Of a stretch of 9,445 nt of DNA, positions 1 through 6,921 are shown piece by piece (position 1 is the first letter of the stretch; the number at the start of each line of letters is the position of its first letter). Origin of the DNA: Bacteroidota bacterium (lineage in GTDB: Bacteria; Bacteroidota; Bacteroidia; UKL13-3). The translations under genes were made by a program, and so were the position numbers. The DNA lies in contig CANFSD010000051.1 in the NCBI GenBank assembly GCA_947449515.1, positions 1-9,445 of the forward strand, in the 5' to 3' direction. A model generated the notes under the pieces. It had not been told where the DNA came from and did no database searches. It worked only from the letters and a program-made list of their open reading frames with translations.

Positions 1-734
1 ATATGAAAATGCGAACCATATTTTACCACACGTAAATTATGAATATCTATCCATTCTGGCTTTCTATTTTCATTTAATACAGGCAATAATTCTTTGATAA
101 TTTCCATGTCGGTTTCGTCCATTAAACCTGCTAAAGATTTACGAATTAATCCGTAGCCCGTAATTAAAATCATGGCACCCATTACCAATGCAATAACCCC
201 ATCGAGCCAAATATAACCGGTAATTGAAACCAAAATTAAGCCAACAATTAAACCTACACTGGTATAGGTATCTGTGAGCAAATGTTTGCCATCTGCCACC
301 ATGGCATCGGATCTTCCTTTCTTGCCAACTTTTACTAAGTAAGTACCCATTACAAAATTGGCTATACCAGAAGCGGCAACCAAATAAATACCAATATCCA
401 ATTGCTTTACAGCAGGCGGTTGAATAAAAGATTGAACGGCTTCAAACAAAATATAGAATGCAGCAACTACAATCATCCCCCCTTCAAAGCCTGCGGAAAT
501 AAATTGTATTTTTCCATGCCCATAAGGGTGGTTTTCATCCTTGGGTTTTTGAGAAAGCCATAAGCTATAAAGGGCAAATACGCCCGCAGCCACATTAATG
601 ATAGATTCAATGGCATCACTTAAGATGGCATTACTTTGGGTAATTAAATGTGCAATGAATTTGGCGGCCATAATAAGCACCCCAAATACAACCACAATGA
701 ATTGCACCTTCAGAATATTTTGTTGTGTTTTCAA
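1..734 (-). CDS. Cation diffusion facilitator (CDF) family metal transporter, 3' part missing
   Basis: Inner-membrane transporter that probably exports a divalent metal (Zn, Fe, Mn or Co) in exchange for protons. About 244 codons are visible without a frameshift; the C-terminus lies beyond the left edge. Hydrophobic helices alternate with family hallmarks: SDAIESIINVAAG in the second helix (about residues 39-51), the loop motif HPYGHGKIQF, and HLLTD (H151, D155), which is the HxxxD half of the transport site. The other half has E43 and N47 where E. coli YiiP has D45 and D49, so metal preference cannot be read off. The visible end (from about residue 205, including VVKYGSHFH) enters the cytoplasmic dimerisation domain. 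The start chosen is TTG, giving LKTQQNILKVQF; the frame is open upstream without an ATG, and the first in-frame ATG would cut into the first helix. The gene follows the type IX-secreted protein by 66 bases on the same strand, but a strong hairpin lies between them, so it probably has its own promoter. Family assignment is firm; substrate unknown. Confidence 0.93.
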   Translation of the reverse strand, partial: MKTQQNILKVQFIVVVFGVLIMAAKFIAHLITQSNAILSDAIESIINVAAGVFALYSLWLSQKPKDENHPYGHGKIQFISAGFEGGMIVVAAFYILFEAVQSFIQPPAVKQLDIGIYLVAASGIANFVMGTYLVKVGKKGRSDAMVADGKHLLTDTYTSVGLIVGLILVSITGYIWLDGVIALVMGAMILITGYGLIRKSLAGLMDETDMEIIKELLPVLNENRKPEWIDIHNLRVVKYGSHFH

Positions 735-739
735 GGCTG

Positions 740-747
740 TAAAAATA
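740..747 (-). promoter_or_regulatory. Possible -7 promoter element of the CDF transporter gene
   Basis: On the minus strand this reads TATTTTTA, one mismatch from the Bacteroidota -7 consensus TAnnTTTG. It ends five bases before the TTG start codon, so transcription from it would give an almost leaderless mRNA. No convincing upstream TTG (-33) element is seen, and the site touches the 3' arm of the hairpin at 746-779, so the same bases could instead be the T-rich tail of that terminator. Confidence 0.35.
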
Positions 748-779
748 CAAAAGGCAACCCAAATGGATTGCCTTTTGTA
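746..779 (-). terminator. Strong hairpin, likely terminator of the type IX-secreted protein gene
   Basis: Two perfectly complementary 12-base arms (746-757 and 768-779; TTGCCTTTTGTA pairing with TACAAAAGGCAA) enclose a 10-base loop in which CC and GG can pair further across one mismatch. On the minus strand it starts 21 bases after the stop codon of the secreted-protein gene and its 3' arm runs into a T-rich stretch, as expected of an intrinsic terminator. It ends only 11 bases before the TTG start of the CDF gene, so it either insulates the two genes or shapes the leader of the second. Confidence 0.75.
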
Positions 780-800
780 AAAATTAATATTTATTAAGAA

Positions 801-2714
801 TTAGTCTACCAACATGCGGCGAGCGGTTTTGAAACCATCTGCCTCAATAGAGTAGATATAAACACCACTTGGTACATTACCTAAATTGATATTTAAGTTG
901 TTTGAACCCGCAGGAATGTTTTTAAAGTTTTCTGAATAAATTTCTTTACCCATTAAATCAATTACACTTACCTTAACATTGGTGTTACGGGTAAAGCTAA
1001 CAGGAATAACTGTAGCGCCAGTAAACGGATTAGGGTAGTTTTGACCCAATACAAATAAATCGTTTTTAGCTTCTTCTACTCCTGTGAAAGTACCAGCAAA
1101 AATACTTGCAGTATCAATGCTCATGTAGCAAATATTGTGTGTACCAACAGCACTAGGGTTATTGGTTGCATCATATCTACCAATAGTAGTTTTATGCATA
1201 TAAGTTAAGTGCAATTTGTTATTTACCAATGAAGCAGCTGAAGGGAATACTTGCTCTGTGTTAAACTCAATCCAATAGGTTAAGTTAATTTGACCAGTAG
1301 ACAAAACACTGTTAGTTTTATCAATAGTAGAACTCCAAGTAGCACCATTATCTCTAGAGTATACCAAATAGATATCTCTAAAGTTTTTAGAATCTGTACT
1401 ACCATCAATTTCATTTAATGAACTATAAGTTAGGTAAATTGTTCCATCAGGACCAACGGTTGCACTTGGCATTGTTGTAATAGCCAATGAACCATATCTG
1501 GCAGAAACATCATTCCAGCTTGCGCTTAAATCGTTTGTACCATTTGTATTTTCATCACATAAAGTAGCAACAACTTGCAAATCTGCCGTTGGCGTTCCTT
1601 CTTTCCAATAAATAATACCATTTACAGAAGGGAAGTATGAATAACTATCATCTGTAGTATCATCATCCATAATTAATCTTCTACCCCAGAAGCAATGTGC
1701 TAAGCCGTTGTTATCTAAAACCACGTTCATAGCACCATCATTGGTTTCTGTAGTATCCAATAATTTCTTGCTTACATAAGCAGGAACTGGGAATGAATCA
1801 ATAATGGTTTTCGACCAAGTTGCACCTGCATCTGTAGATTTCCACAAAGCAACATCATCAAAAGTACCACCCATTAAAATTGCAACATTGCTACCTTTAG
1901 CATCAATGCTGTAATTGTCGCCACCACCTGCGTATACACGTGAATTATCATAACCTGGTAACAATTGGTTTTTTACAACCCATTTATTGGTGCTGAATTG
2001 GTAACGTGAATATACTTGAGGAGTTCTAACACCACCCATAGTAACACGGTTAGGCTGTGCAGAAGCTGAATCTGTATAAGAACCAATTGCAATTAAATAA
2101 TCACCAGATACAGCAGTTTGAACCCATAATACACCAGGAATAGTAGGAATGGTATCCATTACCAAACTAGAAGTCCAAGTACCAGGACCAACACCTGTTT
2201 TACGGTTCATTAAAATACCACCAGCAATACCTGTTCCGGCTTTTACTACGTGAGAAGTAATAATTTCTTCGTTGGTAGTAGGGTTGTATACGTAGCAAGG
2301 GAAACCAGTTCTTTCTGGCTCAATTCTGTTACTAGTTACTGCACCCCAAGCGGTACCGTCAAAATGGTTGTAACCAGCACCACGTGTTGTGTATGGAGAT
2401 GCATCAGCACTTGTAGTCCATGTTGCAGAAACTTTTCCGTCTGCAAAAACATGTGTATGACGGTAGCAAGAAGCATTACTTTGTTGGTCGTTTTGTGTTT
2501 GACCAATTACCCAATAGTTGGCTTTTTTGCCTAAAGAACCTTGGGTACGACCAGTTGCTGGAGCAACCACTTTAACTGGAGATTGAGGCGTGCGGTCTGT
2601 AGTTTGCACACGGTCAACTTTAACACTGCTCATATCGCCGTTCCATTTCAATGGACTTTGCGCAATGGCAGGTAAAGTAAAGGCAGCTAGTGCCATTAAG
2701 TAGATTTTTTTCAT
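801..2714 (-). CDS. Type IX-secreted protein with Asp-box (BNR/sialidase-like) propeller region
   Basis: Predicted extracellular or cell-surface protein of 637 residues. The N-terminus (MKKIYLMALAAFTLPAIAQ) is a Sec signal peptide with probable cleavage after AIA. The C-terminal ~80 residues (about 556-637) form a type A sorting domain of the type IX system: LGQNYPNPF opening, a VSVIDLMGKEIY strand, SGVYIYSI, and a basic KTARRMLVD end; this domain is normally removed on export across the outer membrane. Between lie two Asp boxes, STDAGATW (293-300) and SRDNGATW (453-460), typical of sialidase/BNR-like beta-propellers. Two boxes do not establish sialidase activity and I do not see an Arg-triad-type catalytic set I can assign; adhesion or another glycan-related role is equally possible. 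Its own promoter-like element lies upstream and a strong hairpin downstream, so it is probably monocistronic. Export route is firm, activity unknown. Confidence 0.93.
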   Translation of the reverse strand: MKKIYLMALAAFTLPAIAQSPLKWNGDMSSVKVDRVQTTDRTPQSPVKVVAPATGRTQGSLGKKANYWVIGQTQNDQQSNASCYRHTHVFADGKVSATWTTSADASPYTTRGAGYNHFDGTAWGAVTSNRIEPERTGFPCYVYNPTTNEEIITSHVVKAGTGIAGGILMNRKTGVGPGTWTSSLVMDTIPTIPGVLWVQTAVSGDYLIAIGSYTDSASAQPNRVTMGGVRTPQVYSRYQFSTNKWVVKNQLLPGYDNSRVYAGGGDNYSIDAKGSNVAILMGGTFDDVALWKSTDAGATWSKTIIDSFPVPAYVSKKLLDTTETNDGAMNVVLDNNGLAHCFWGRRLIMDDDTTDDSYSYFPSVNGIIYWKEGTPTADLQVVATLCDENTNGTNDLSASWNDVSARYGSLAITTMPSATVGPDGTIYLTYSSLNEIDGSTDSKNFRDIYLVYSRDNGATWSSTIDKTNSVLSTGQINLTYWIEFNTEQVFPSAASLVNNKLHLTYMHKTTIGRYDATNNPSAVGTHNICYMSIDTASIFAGTFTGVEEAKNDLFVLGQNYPNPFTGATVIPVSFTRNTNVKVSVIDLMGKEIYSENFKNIPAGSNNLNINLGNVPSGVYIYSIEADGFKTARRMLVD

Positions 2715-2749
2715 TATTGTTTTAGGATTAAATTTAGTTTCTCTTTTTT

Positions 2750-2757
2750 CAAATGTA
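2750..2757 (-). promoter_or_regulatory. Bacteroidota -7 promoter element of the type IX-secreted protein gene
   Basis: The minus strand reads TACATTTG, an exact match to TAnnTTTG. It ends 35 bases upstream of the ATG, leaving an A-rich leader of about 30 bases. The preceding minus-strand sequence is a long T-rich tract without a clear TTG -33 element, so the assignment rests on the -7 match and its position. Confidence 0.5.
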
Positions 2758-2791
2758 TAAAAAAGAGTAGAAAAAAAAAGAAATGTGAAAA

Positions 2792-2808
2792 TCCTTTCAA
2801 AAAAAGGA
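2792..2808 (-). terminator. Probable intrinsic terminator of holA
   Basis: On the minus strand TCCTTT and AAAGGA form a 6-base-pair stem around a 5-base loop, 13 bases after the holA stop codon. T-rich sequence follows (ATTTT, then a nine-T run about 15 bases on). The stem is short, so efficiency is uncertain, but the position is right and it separates holA from the next minus-strand gene. Confidence 0.5.
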
Positions 2809-2821
2809 CCATTAAAAACAA

Positions 2822-3850
2822 TTAAATAGCAAAAGCGGGGCGGTGCAATATTTTAAAAAGCAGCTCTTTCATCAGCTCACTGTCGCCCACCATTGTTTGG
2901 TTAACCCCTTTACTTTTTAAATCGTATTCTGCTACCAAAGCCATTGCTTTTTCAAGCTCTGCCATGCTATAATTTCCAAGCAATTTTTCGAAATCTTTTA
3001 TTTGTCTAAAACCAATCCCCATAGCCATCATGCTCTTCTGGTCTTTTACACCCGTTTGTTTTAACACAACGCCCTTCATAAAAAAACTATTGAATTGGGC
3101 CAACAAAGGAATGATAGAAAAATCTTTGGCACTACTCATATGGTGATTGATGTAAAAAATGCGTTTACCATTTCTTTGGGCCAAGGCCGTCATCAATTCA
3201 AAAACATTAAAATCTTTGCTAACGCCAATATGCTTTTGAATCATTGCCTCATCCACTTCGGTTGAATCACCTTTGTTAATCAAAAGTTTTTCCAATTCAT
3301 TGGCAACTTTGCTCAAATCGCTACCCAAATGGTCGGCAATTAAAAGACAATTGGTATCGTTTATTTTAAGACCACGCTCCTGCAAAAACTTTTTAATCCA
3401 AGCAGGCAATTCGCTGTCTTCATAAAGTTTTTTTGATTCAAAGCTAACATATTTCTTACTAGCCTTATAGAGTTTGCTCCTGCCATCTACTTTCTTACCT
3501 TTAACGCTTACCACCAAAATAGTGGAGGGTACAGGATTTTCAAAGTAGGCTTCAAAATCATCTAGTTTTTTATAGCCTTGCGCTTCCTTAACAACAATAA
3601 CTTGGTAATTGGCCATCATTGGATAACGCCTGGCAGCCTCCACCACACTGTTTATCTCCACATCTTTGGCATAATATACAGTCTGGTTAAAAGCACGTTC
3701 ACTTTCGGTGAGTGCTGTATTTTCTATAATTGAAACAATTTCATCAATAAAATAAGCTTCCTCCCCATGCAACAAATAAACAGGGTAAAATTTCTTAGAT
3801 TTTAAATCTGAAATGATTTTGGAATATTCTTGAATACTATCTGCTGGCAC
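2822..3850 (-). CDS. holA: DNA polymerase III subunit delta (clamp loader)
   Basis: The delta subunit is the part of the clamp-loader complex that opens the beta sliding clamp; it acts in the cytoplasm at the replication fork. The 342-residue length is normal for the family. The N-terminal signature FYPVYLLHGEEAYFIDEIV (about residues 21-39) is the usual opening of Bacteroidota delta proteins, followed by an AAA+-like domain lacking the Walker ATP-binding motifs (as expected for delta), the GSDLSKVANELEKLL helix region, and a C-terminal collar domain with the HIGVSKDFNVFELMTAL segment. The start is GTG: the frame stays open for about 100 bases upstream but contains no ATG, GTG or TTG, and MPADSIQEYSKIISDLK matches the usual length of the family's N-terminus. 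It is transcribed divergently from dnaB across a 352-base gap and is probably a single-gene unit ended by the hairpin at 2792-2808. Assignment is firm. Confidence 0.93.
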   Translation of the reverse strand: MPADSIQEYSKIISDLKSKKFYPVYLLHGEEAYFIDEIVSIIENTALTESERAFNQTVYYAKDVEINSVVEAARRYPMMANYQVIVVKEAQGYKKLDDFEAYFENPVPSTILVVSVKGKKVDGRSKLYKASKKYVSFESKKLYEDSELPAWIKKFLQERGLKINDTNCLLIADHLGSDLSKVANELEKLLINKGDSTEVDEAMIQKHIGVSKDFNVFELMTALAQRNGKRIFYINHHMSSAKDFSIIPLLAQFNSFFMKGVVLKQTGVKDQKSMMAMGIGFRQIKDFEKLLGNYSMAELEKAMALVAEYDLKSKGVNQTMVGDSELMKELLFKILHRPAFAI

Positions 3851-4202
3851 AATTATTTTTCTTACTAGGACGAAGAAACCACTTTGTAAGCGATTTTCAA
3901 AAGCAGCCAGTGGCCATGAAGCGCTTTTAGGGTAATATGCACGGCTATTTTATTCCCAATTGCTGTTAATAAAAAAAGAAGCGTTGATTAGTGGTCGAAC
4001 CAAACCGCAGTTCTCAGGCAATTAAAACAATTACTTTGATTACATTGTGAATAAAACCTAATCTGATTCTCAAACAACTAGAACCTCATGCTAGAAGTAA
4101 CCCACAGCTTATCCCCAAACAAAAAGAATATTGTGTATATCTAAATCCAATTTCATAGGTCCACAGGCAGCAAGTATATTCGAGGAGTAGAAAGTAAAAA
4201 AA
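3851..4202. other. 352-base divergent intergenic region between holA and dnaB
   Basis: No credible gene, tRNA or known RNA was found here. It must hold the promoters of both flanking genes. On the minus strand a TTG followed 19 bases later by TTTCTTCG (weakly like the -7 element), ending about 20 bases before the holA GTG, is a candidate holA promoter. On the plus side TTACTTTG at 4031-4038 is one mismatch from TAnnTTTG, but has no clear -33 partner. Close to dnaB, GAGGAG at 4182-4187 looks like a ribosome-binding sequence although its 15-base distance from the ATG is long. The right half contains three DnaA-box-like sites, listed separately. Small inverted repeats (CTTAC/GTAAG at 3861-3890, AAAAGC/GCTTTT near 3899-3927) are too short to interpret. 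The holA-proximal part appears less AT-rich than the other gaps in the window. Confidence 0.6.
4046..4140. promoter_or_regulatory. Cluster of three DnaA-box-like sites upstream of dnaB
   Basis: TGTGAATAA at 4046-4054 is, on the minus strand, TTATTCACA, an exact match to the general DnaA-box consensus TTATNCACA. TTATCCCCA at 4109-4117 (plus) and TGTGTATAT at 4132-4140 (minus-strand ATATACACA) each differ from it at one position. The three lie within 95 bases in the only long gap of the window, beside the helicase gene. This could be an origin or a DnaA-responsive promoter; one exact 9-mer in an AT-rich gap can also arise by chance, so the function is inferred. Confidence 0.35.
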
Positions 4203-5747
4203 ATGGCAGAAGAAAGATCGTTCACAAAGAAGAAAAAACCAACCTATACCAATCCTATTCTCACCGATGGAAGTAAGTTACCGCCGCAAGCCATAGATTT
4301 GGAAGAGGCGGTGCTAGGTGCTTTAATGATTGAAAAGCATGCCATTACCCTAATTGGTGAGATTTTAGCGCCCGATAGTTTTTATAAAGATGCGCATGGA
4401 ATTATTTATAAAGTAATTAGAGAATTGGCCTCTAATGCCGAGCCAATTGATATTTTAACGGTTACTTCGGAGCTTAGGAAAAAAGGGCAATTGGATTTAG
4501 TGGGTGGCGCATTTTATATCACTCAACTCACCAACCGTGTGGCATCTGCCGCCAATATTGAATACCATGCTAGGATTATTTCAGAGAAATACCTTCAACG
4601 AGAATTGATCCGCATCTCGGGTGAAATTCAAACCGATGCTTTTGAAGACAGCAATGATGCCTTTGATTTATTAGACAGTGCCGAACGCAAATTATTTGAA
4701 CTATCGCAAGGTAATATCAAAAAATCAATGCAGTCAATGAACAAGGTAATTAAAGAAACCTTGCGCGATATTGAAGAACTGAAGCATAAAACAGGTAAGT
4801 TTACAGGTGTACCTTCTGGATTTACCAAATTGGATAGAATTACCTCTGGTTTTCAAAAATCTGATTTAATTATTGTGGCTGCTCGCCCAGGTATGGGTAA
4901 AACTGCATTTGCCTTAAGTGTAGCGAGAAATGCTTCCTTAGAAAGTTTAGGAGATGGGGAAGCACCAAGAGGTGTTGCCATTTTCTCACTGGAAATGGGT
5001 AACAAGCAAATGGTGAGTCGTATGATTAGTTCCGAAGCCGAAATTCAAGGACATAAATTAAGAACAGGAGAATTGAAAGAATACGAATGGGCACAATTGA
5101 ATTCAAAAATTGCACGCCTCAGTGAAGCTCCTATTTTTATTGACGACACCCCTGCCCTATCTGTTTTTGAGTTGCGTGCAAAATGCCGCAGGTTAAAACA
5201 ACAAAGCAATATTCAAATGGTATTGATTGATTACCTCCAATTGATGCGCGGTGATGATGCCAACGTTAAAAATGGTAACCGTGAACAAGAGGTAAGTTAT
5301 ATTTCAAGGTCATTAAAGGCTTTGGCAAAAGAACTAGATGTGCCCGTAATTGCCCTTTCACAGTTGAGTCGTATGACCGAAAGAAGAACCTCTTCTAGCA
5401 ACCGACCAATGCTTTCAGATTTGCGTGAATCTGGATCTATTGAGCAGGATGCGGATATGGTAATGTTTATTTACCGCCCGGAATACTACCAATTAAACGA
5501 ATGGGAAGATGGGCAACCTACGCATGGCCAAGCAGAAATCATGATTGCTAAAAACAGGCATGGTGCCATTGAAAATATTCGCTTGCGTTTTATCAACGAC
5601 TTTACCAAGTTTACCGATTTAATGGAAGATACCTATATCCAAAACAACAATGATTTGATAGCGGATAATCCAGGATTTATTACCATTAGCTCTAAATTAA
5701 ATGAAGAAGACGAATCGCATGATCATTTCAATCCTGCGCCATTCTAA
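4203..5747 (+). CDS. dnaB: Replicative DNA helicase DnaB
   Basis: Hexameric ATP-driven 5'-3' helicase that unwinds the chromosome ahead of DNA polymerase III and recruits primase. At 514 residues it is slightly longer than the E. coli protein (471), the excess being a basic, probably flexible N-terminus (KKKK at 9-12) and an acidic tail. Domains in order: DnaB N-terminal helical domain from about 26 (LPPQAIDLEEAVLGALM) to about 130, a linker helix (about 160-195), and the RecA-like helicase core from about 200. Walker A is ARPGMGKT (227-234, catalytic K233); Walker B is MVLIDYLQL with D343; SQLSRMTERR and the RPMLSDLRESGSIEQDAD block are the conserved DNA-binding and inter-subunit motifs. No intein interrupts the Walker A or other motifs, which are common intein sites in DnaB. 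It is divergent from holA and 52 bases upstream of surE, which has its own promoter-like element. Assignment is firm. Confidence 0.98.
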   Translation: MAEERSFTKKKKPTYTNPILTDGSKLPPQAIDLEEAVLGALMIEKHAITLIGEILAPDSFYKDAHGIIYKVIRELASNAEPIDILTVTSELRKKGQLDLVGGAFYITQLTNRVASAANIEYHARIISEKYLQRELIRISGEIQTDAFEDSNDAFDLLDSAERKLFELSQGNIKKSMQSMNKVIKETLRDIEELKHKTGKFTGVPSGFTKLDRITSGFQKSDLIIVAARPGMGKTAFALSVARNASLESLGDGEAPRGVAIFSLEMGNKQMVSRMISSEAEIQGHKLRTGELKEYEWAQLNSKIARLSEAPIFIDDTPALSVFELRAKCRRLKQQSNIQMVLIDYLQLMRGDDANVKNGNREQEVSYISRSLKALAKELDVPVIALSQLSRMTERRTSSSNRPMLSDLRESGSIEQDADMVMFIYRPEYYQLNEWEDGQPTHGQAEIMIAKNRHGAIENIRLRFINDFTKFTDLMEDTYIQNNNDLIADNPGFITISSKLNEEDESHDHFNPAPF

Positions 5748-5782
5748 TCCTTCCTCAAATTTCATATTCTAAAAATTAAGAT

Positions 5783-5790
5783 TAGTTTCG
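5783..5790 (+). promoter_or_regulatory. Probable -7 promoter element of surE
   Basis: TAGTTTCG matches TAnnTTTG except for C at position 7. It lies in the short gap after dnaB, and only nine bases separate it from the surE ATG, so an mRNA starting the usual few bases downstream would be leaderless or nearly so. A clear TTG -33 element is not visible. Confidence 0.45.
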
Positions 5791-5799
5791 CACCCAGAA

Positions 5800-6585
5800 A
5801 TGACGGATAAACCTTTGATATTAATTACCAACGACGATGGTATTACAGCTCCTGGCATCAGGGCTTTGGTAGAAGCAGTAAAAGATTTGGGAGATATTGT
5901 GGTGGTAGCGCCAGATAGTCCGCAAAGTGCTATGGGCCATGCGGTAACAATTTCCAAGCCTTTGCGTTTGGTTCGAACCGATTTATATGGCGATATTCCA
6001 TCTTACCAATGCAGCGGCACTCCAGCAGATTGCGTAAAATTAGCCGTTGATAAAGTTTTACACCGCAAACCAGATTTATTATTGTCTGGGATTAACCATG
6101 GCTCTAATAGTTCAATCAATATTTTATACAGTGGCACAATGAGCGCAGCTATGGAAGGTGCTATTGAAGGCATTACCGCTGCGGGCTTTAGTTTATGCGA
6201 TTTTTCTATTGAGGCAGATTTTACTTTAGCTGGCAAAATTGCAAGGTCTGTGGCAGAAAACATGATTGCCAATGGCCTGCCAAAGGGCGTTTTGTTAAAT
6301 GTAAACATACCAAAACTTACAGCCGAAACGTTTAAAGGTACAAAGGTTTGCAGACAAGCTTTGGCCAAATGGGAGGAAGAATTTGATGAACGCCAAGACC
6401 CAAATGGCAAAAAATATTATTGGCTTACTGGAAAATTTGTTAATTTCGATAAAGGCGATGATACAGATGAATGGGCATTGGCAAATGGTTATGCTTCCAT
6501 TGTTCCCGTTCAATTTGATTTAACGGCACACAATGCCATAGGACTCATTAACCAATGGAATATTGAACATGAAAGTAAACATTAA
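5800..6585 (+). CDS. surE: 5'/3'-nucleotidase SurE
   Basis: Metal-dependent phosphatase acting on nucleoside 5'- and 3'-monophosphates in the cytoplasm; family members are linked to stress and stationary-phase survival. The 261-residue length is typical. Signatures in order: ILITNDDGITAPGIRAL with the metal ligands D12 and D13; VVVAPDSPQSAMGHAVT with S43 as the conserved ligand serine; SGTPADCVKLA (72-82); and LLSGINHGSNSS with N99 as the fourth ligand, followed by LYSGTMSAAMEGAIEG, the family's dimer/active-site helix. All four metal-binding positions are present, so the enzyme should be active. The ATG is directly preceded by a promoter-like element and an A-rich CCCAGAA. Its last 17 bases overlap the start of the next gene, implying co-transcription and coupled translation. 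In many Bacteroidota surE sits next to lpxB; that gene is not here. Confidence 0.96.
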   Translation: MTDKPLILITNDDGITAPGIRALVEAVKDLGDIVVVAPDSPQSAMGHAVTISKPLRLVRTDLYGDIPSYQCSGTPADCVKLAVDKVLHRKPDLLLSGINHGSNSSINILYSGTMSAAMEGAIEGITAAGFSLCDFSIEADFTLAGKIARSVAENMIANGLPKGVLLNVNIPKLTAETFKGTKVCRQALAKWEEEFDERQDPNGKKYYWLTGKFVNFDKGDDTDEWALANGYASIVPVQFDLTAHNAIGLINQWNIEHESKH

Positions 6586-6865
6586 GGATCATTTAATTAC
6601 CGGGCTATTGATTGGCCTTATTGGACCAAGTCTTGGTATTTTAGGCTTTTACCTGTATAATTTTGCAGATGCCGAATTACACAGCTTTTTAGACATTTCG
6701 GTAAAAGAAAAATTACTTTCACCCCTACTCAGTTTATGTTGTGTAATTAATTTGGCTGTGTTCTATTTGTTTGTTCAATACGACCATTTCCTTACTTCAA
6801 GGGGGATTATCCTTTCCACCTTTATCTATGGCTTTATTATTGTTTTGCTCAAATTTTTCCTATAA
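6569..6865 (+). CDS. Small three-helix membrane protein of unknown function
   Basis: A 98-residue protein that I do not recognise. It is strongly hydrophobic with three likely transmembrane helices: about 9-30 (LITGLLIGLIGPSLGILGFY), 48-69 (SPLLSLCCVINLAVFYLFVQ) and 79-97 (GIILSTFIYGFIIVLLKF). Loops are short and contain no catalytic-looking motif. I chose the ATG at 6569, which starts MKVNIKDHL; a TTG six bases upstream (6563) in the same frame is possible but less likely. The gene overlaps the end of surE by 17 bases in another frame, the arrangement of a translationally coupled pair, and it ends 56 bases before the WD40 gene, which appears to have its own promoter. Similar small membrane proteins are seen near envelope genes in Bacteroidota, but no function can be inferred from this sequence alone. 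Confidence 0.8.
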   Translation: MKVNIKDHLITGLLIGLIGPSLGILGFYLYNFADAELHSFLDISVKEKLLSPLLSLCCVINLAVFYLFVQYDHFLTSRGIILSTFIYGFIIVLLKFFL

Positions 6866-6871
6866 AGCTAT

Positions 6872-6888
6872 CCTTCAAAGGTTTTTTT
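6872..6888 (+). terminator. Weak candidate terminator after the small membrane gene
   Basis: CCTTCAAAGG followed at once by seven T residues, seven bases after the stop codon of the small membrane gene. Only three or four base pairs can form around a tiny loop, so this is a weak hairpin; the T-run and position are its main support. Confidence 0.25.
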
Positions 6889-6909
6889 CATAAAACTTCT
6901 TTAATTGTA

Positions 6910-6917
6910 TATTTTTG
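6910..6917 (+). promoter_or_regulatory. Bacteroidota -7 promoter element of the WD40 gene
   Basis: TATTTTTG matches TAnnTTTG exactly and is separated from the ATG by only CCCC. Transcription starting at the usual distance would begin at or next to the start codon, giving a leaderless mRNA. The upstream region is T-rich, without a definite TTG -33 element. Confidence 0.5.
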
Positions 6918-6921
6918 CCCC

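Noticed and set aside
598..780. Plus-strand open frame of 60 codons
   Set aside because: It lies antisense to the well-supported CDF transporter and across the terminator hairpin, with no protein-like features.
2250..2534. Plus-strand open frame of 94 codons inside the secreted-protein gene
   Set aside because: Antisense shadow of the signal-proximal part of that gene; Cys/Ser/Val-rich translation without any family signature.
3851..3950. Possible longer N-terminus for holA
   Set aside because: The frame is open but ends at an in-frame TAA without any ATG, GTG or TTG, and the GTG at 3850 already gives a normal-length protein.
3993..4001. GGTCGAACC resembling a tRNA T-arm
   Set aside because: The loop is too short and no acceptor, anticodon or D-arm pairing could be found around it.
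4860..5500. Possible intein in DnaB
   Set aside because: The helicase motifs are contiguous and correctly spaced, so no intein is present.
6003..6410. Minus-strand open frame of 135 codons inside surE
   Set aside because: surE is intact with all ligand residues; the antisense translation shows no recognisable motif.
6563..6568. TTG start two codons upstream of the small membrane protein's ATG
   Set aside because: The ATG at 6569 gives a normal MKVN start; nothing favours the rarer TTG.
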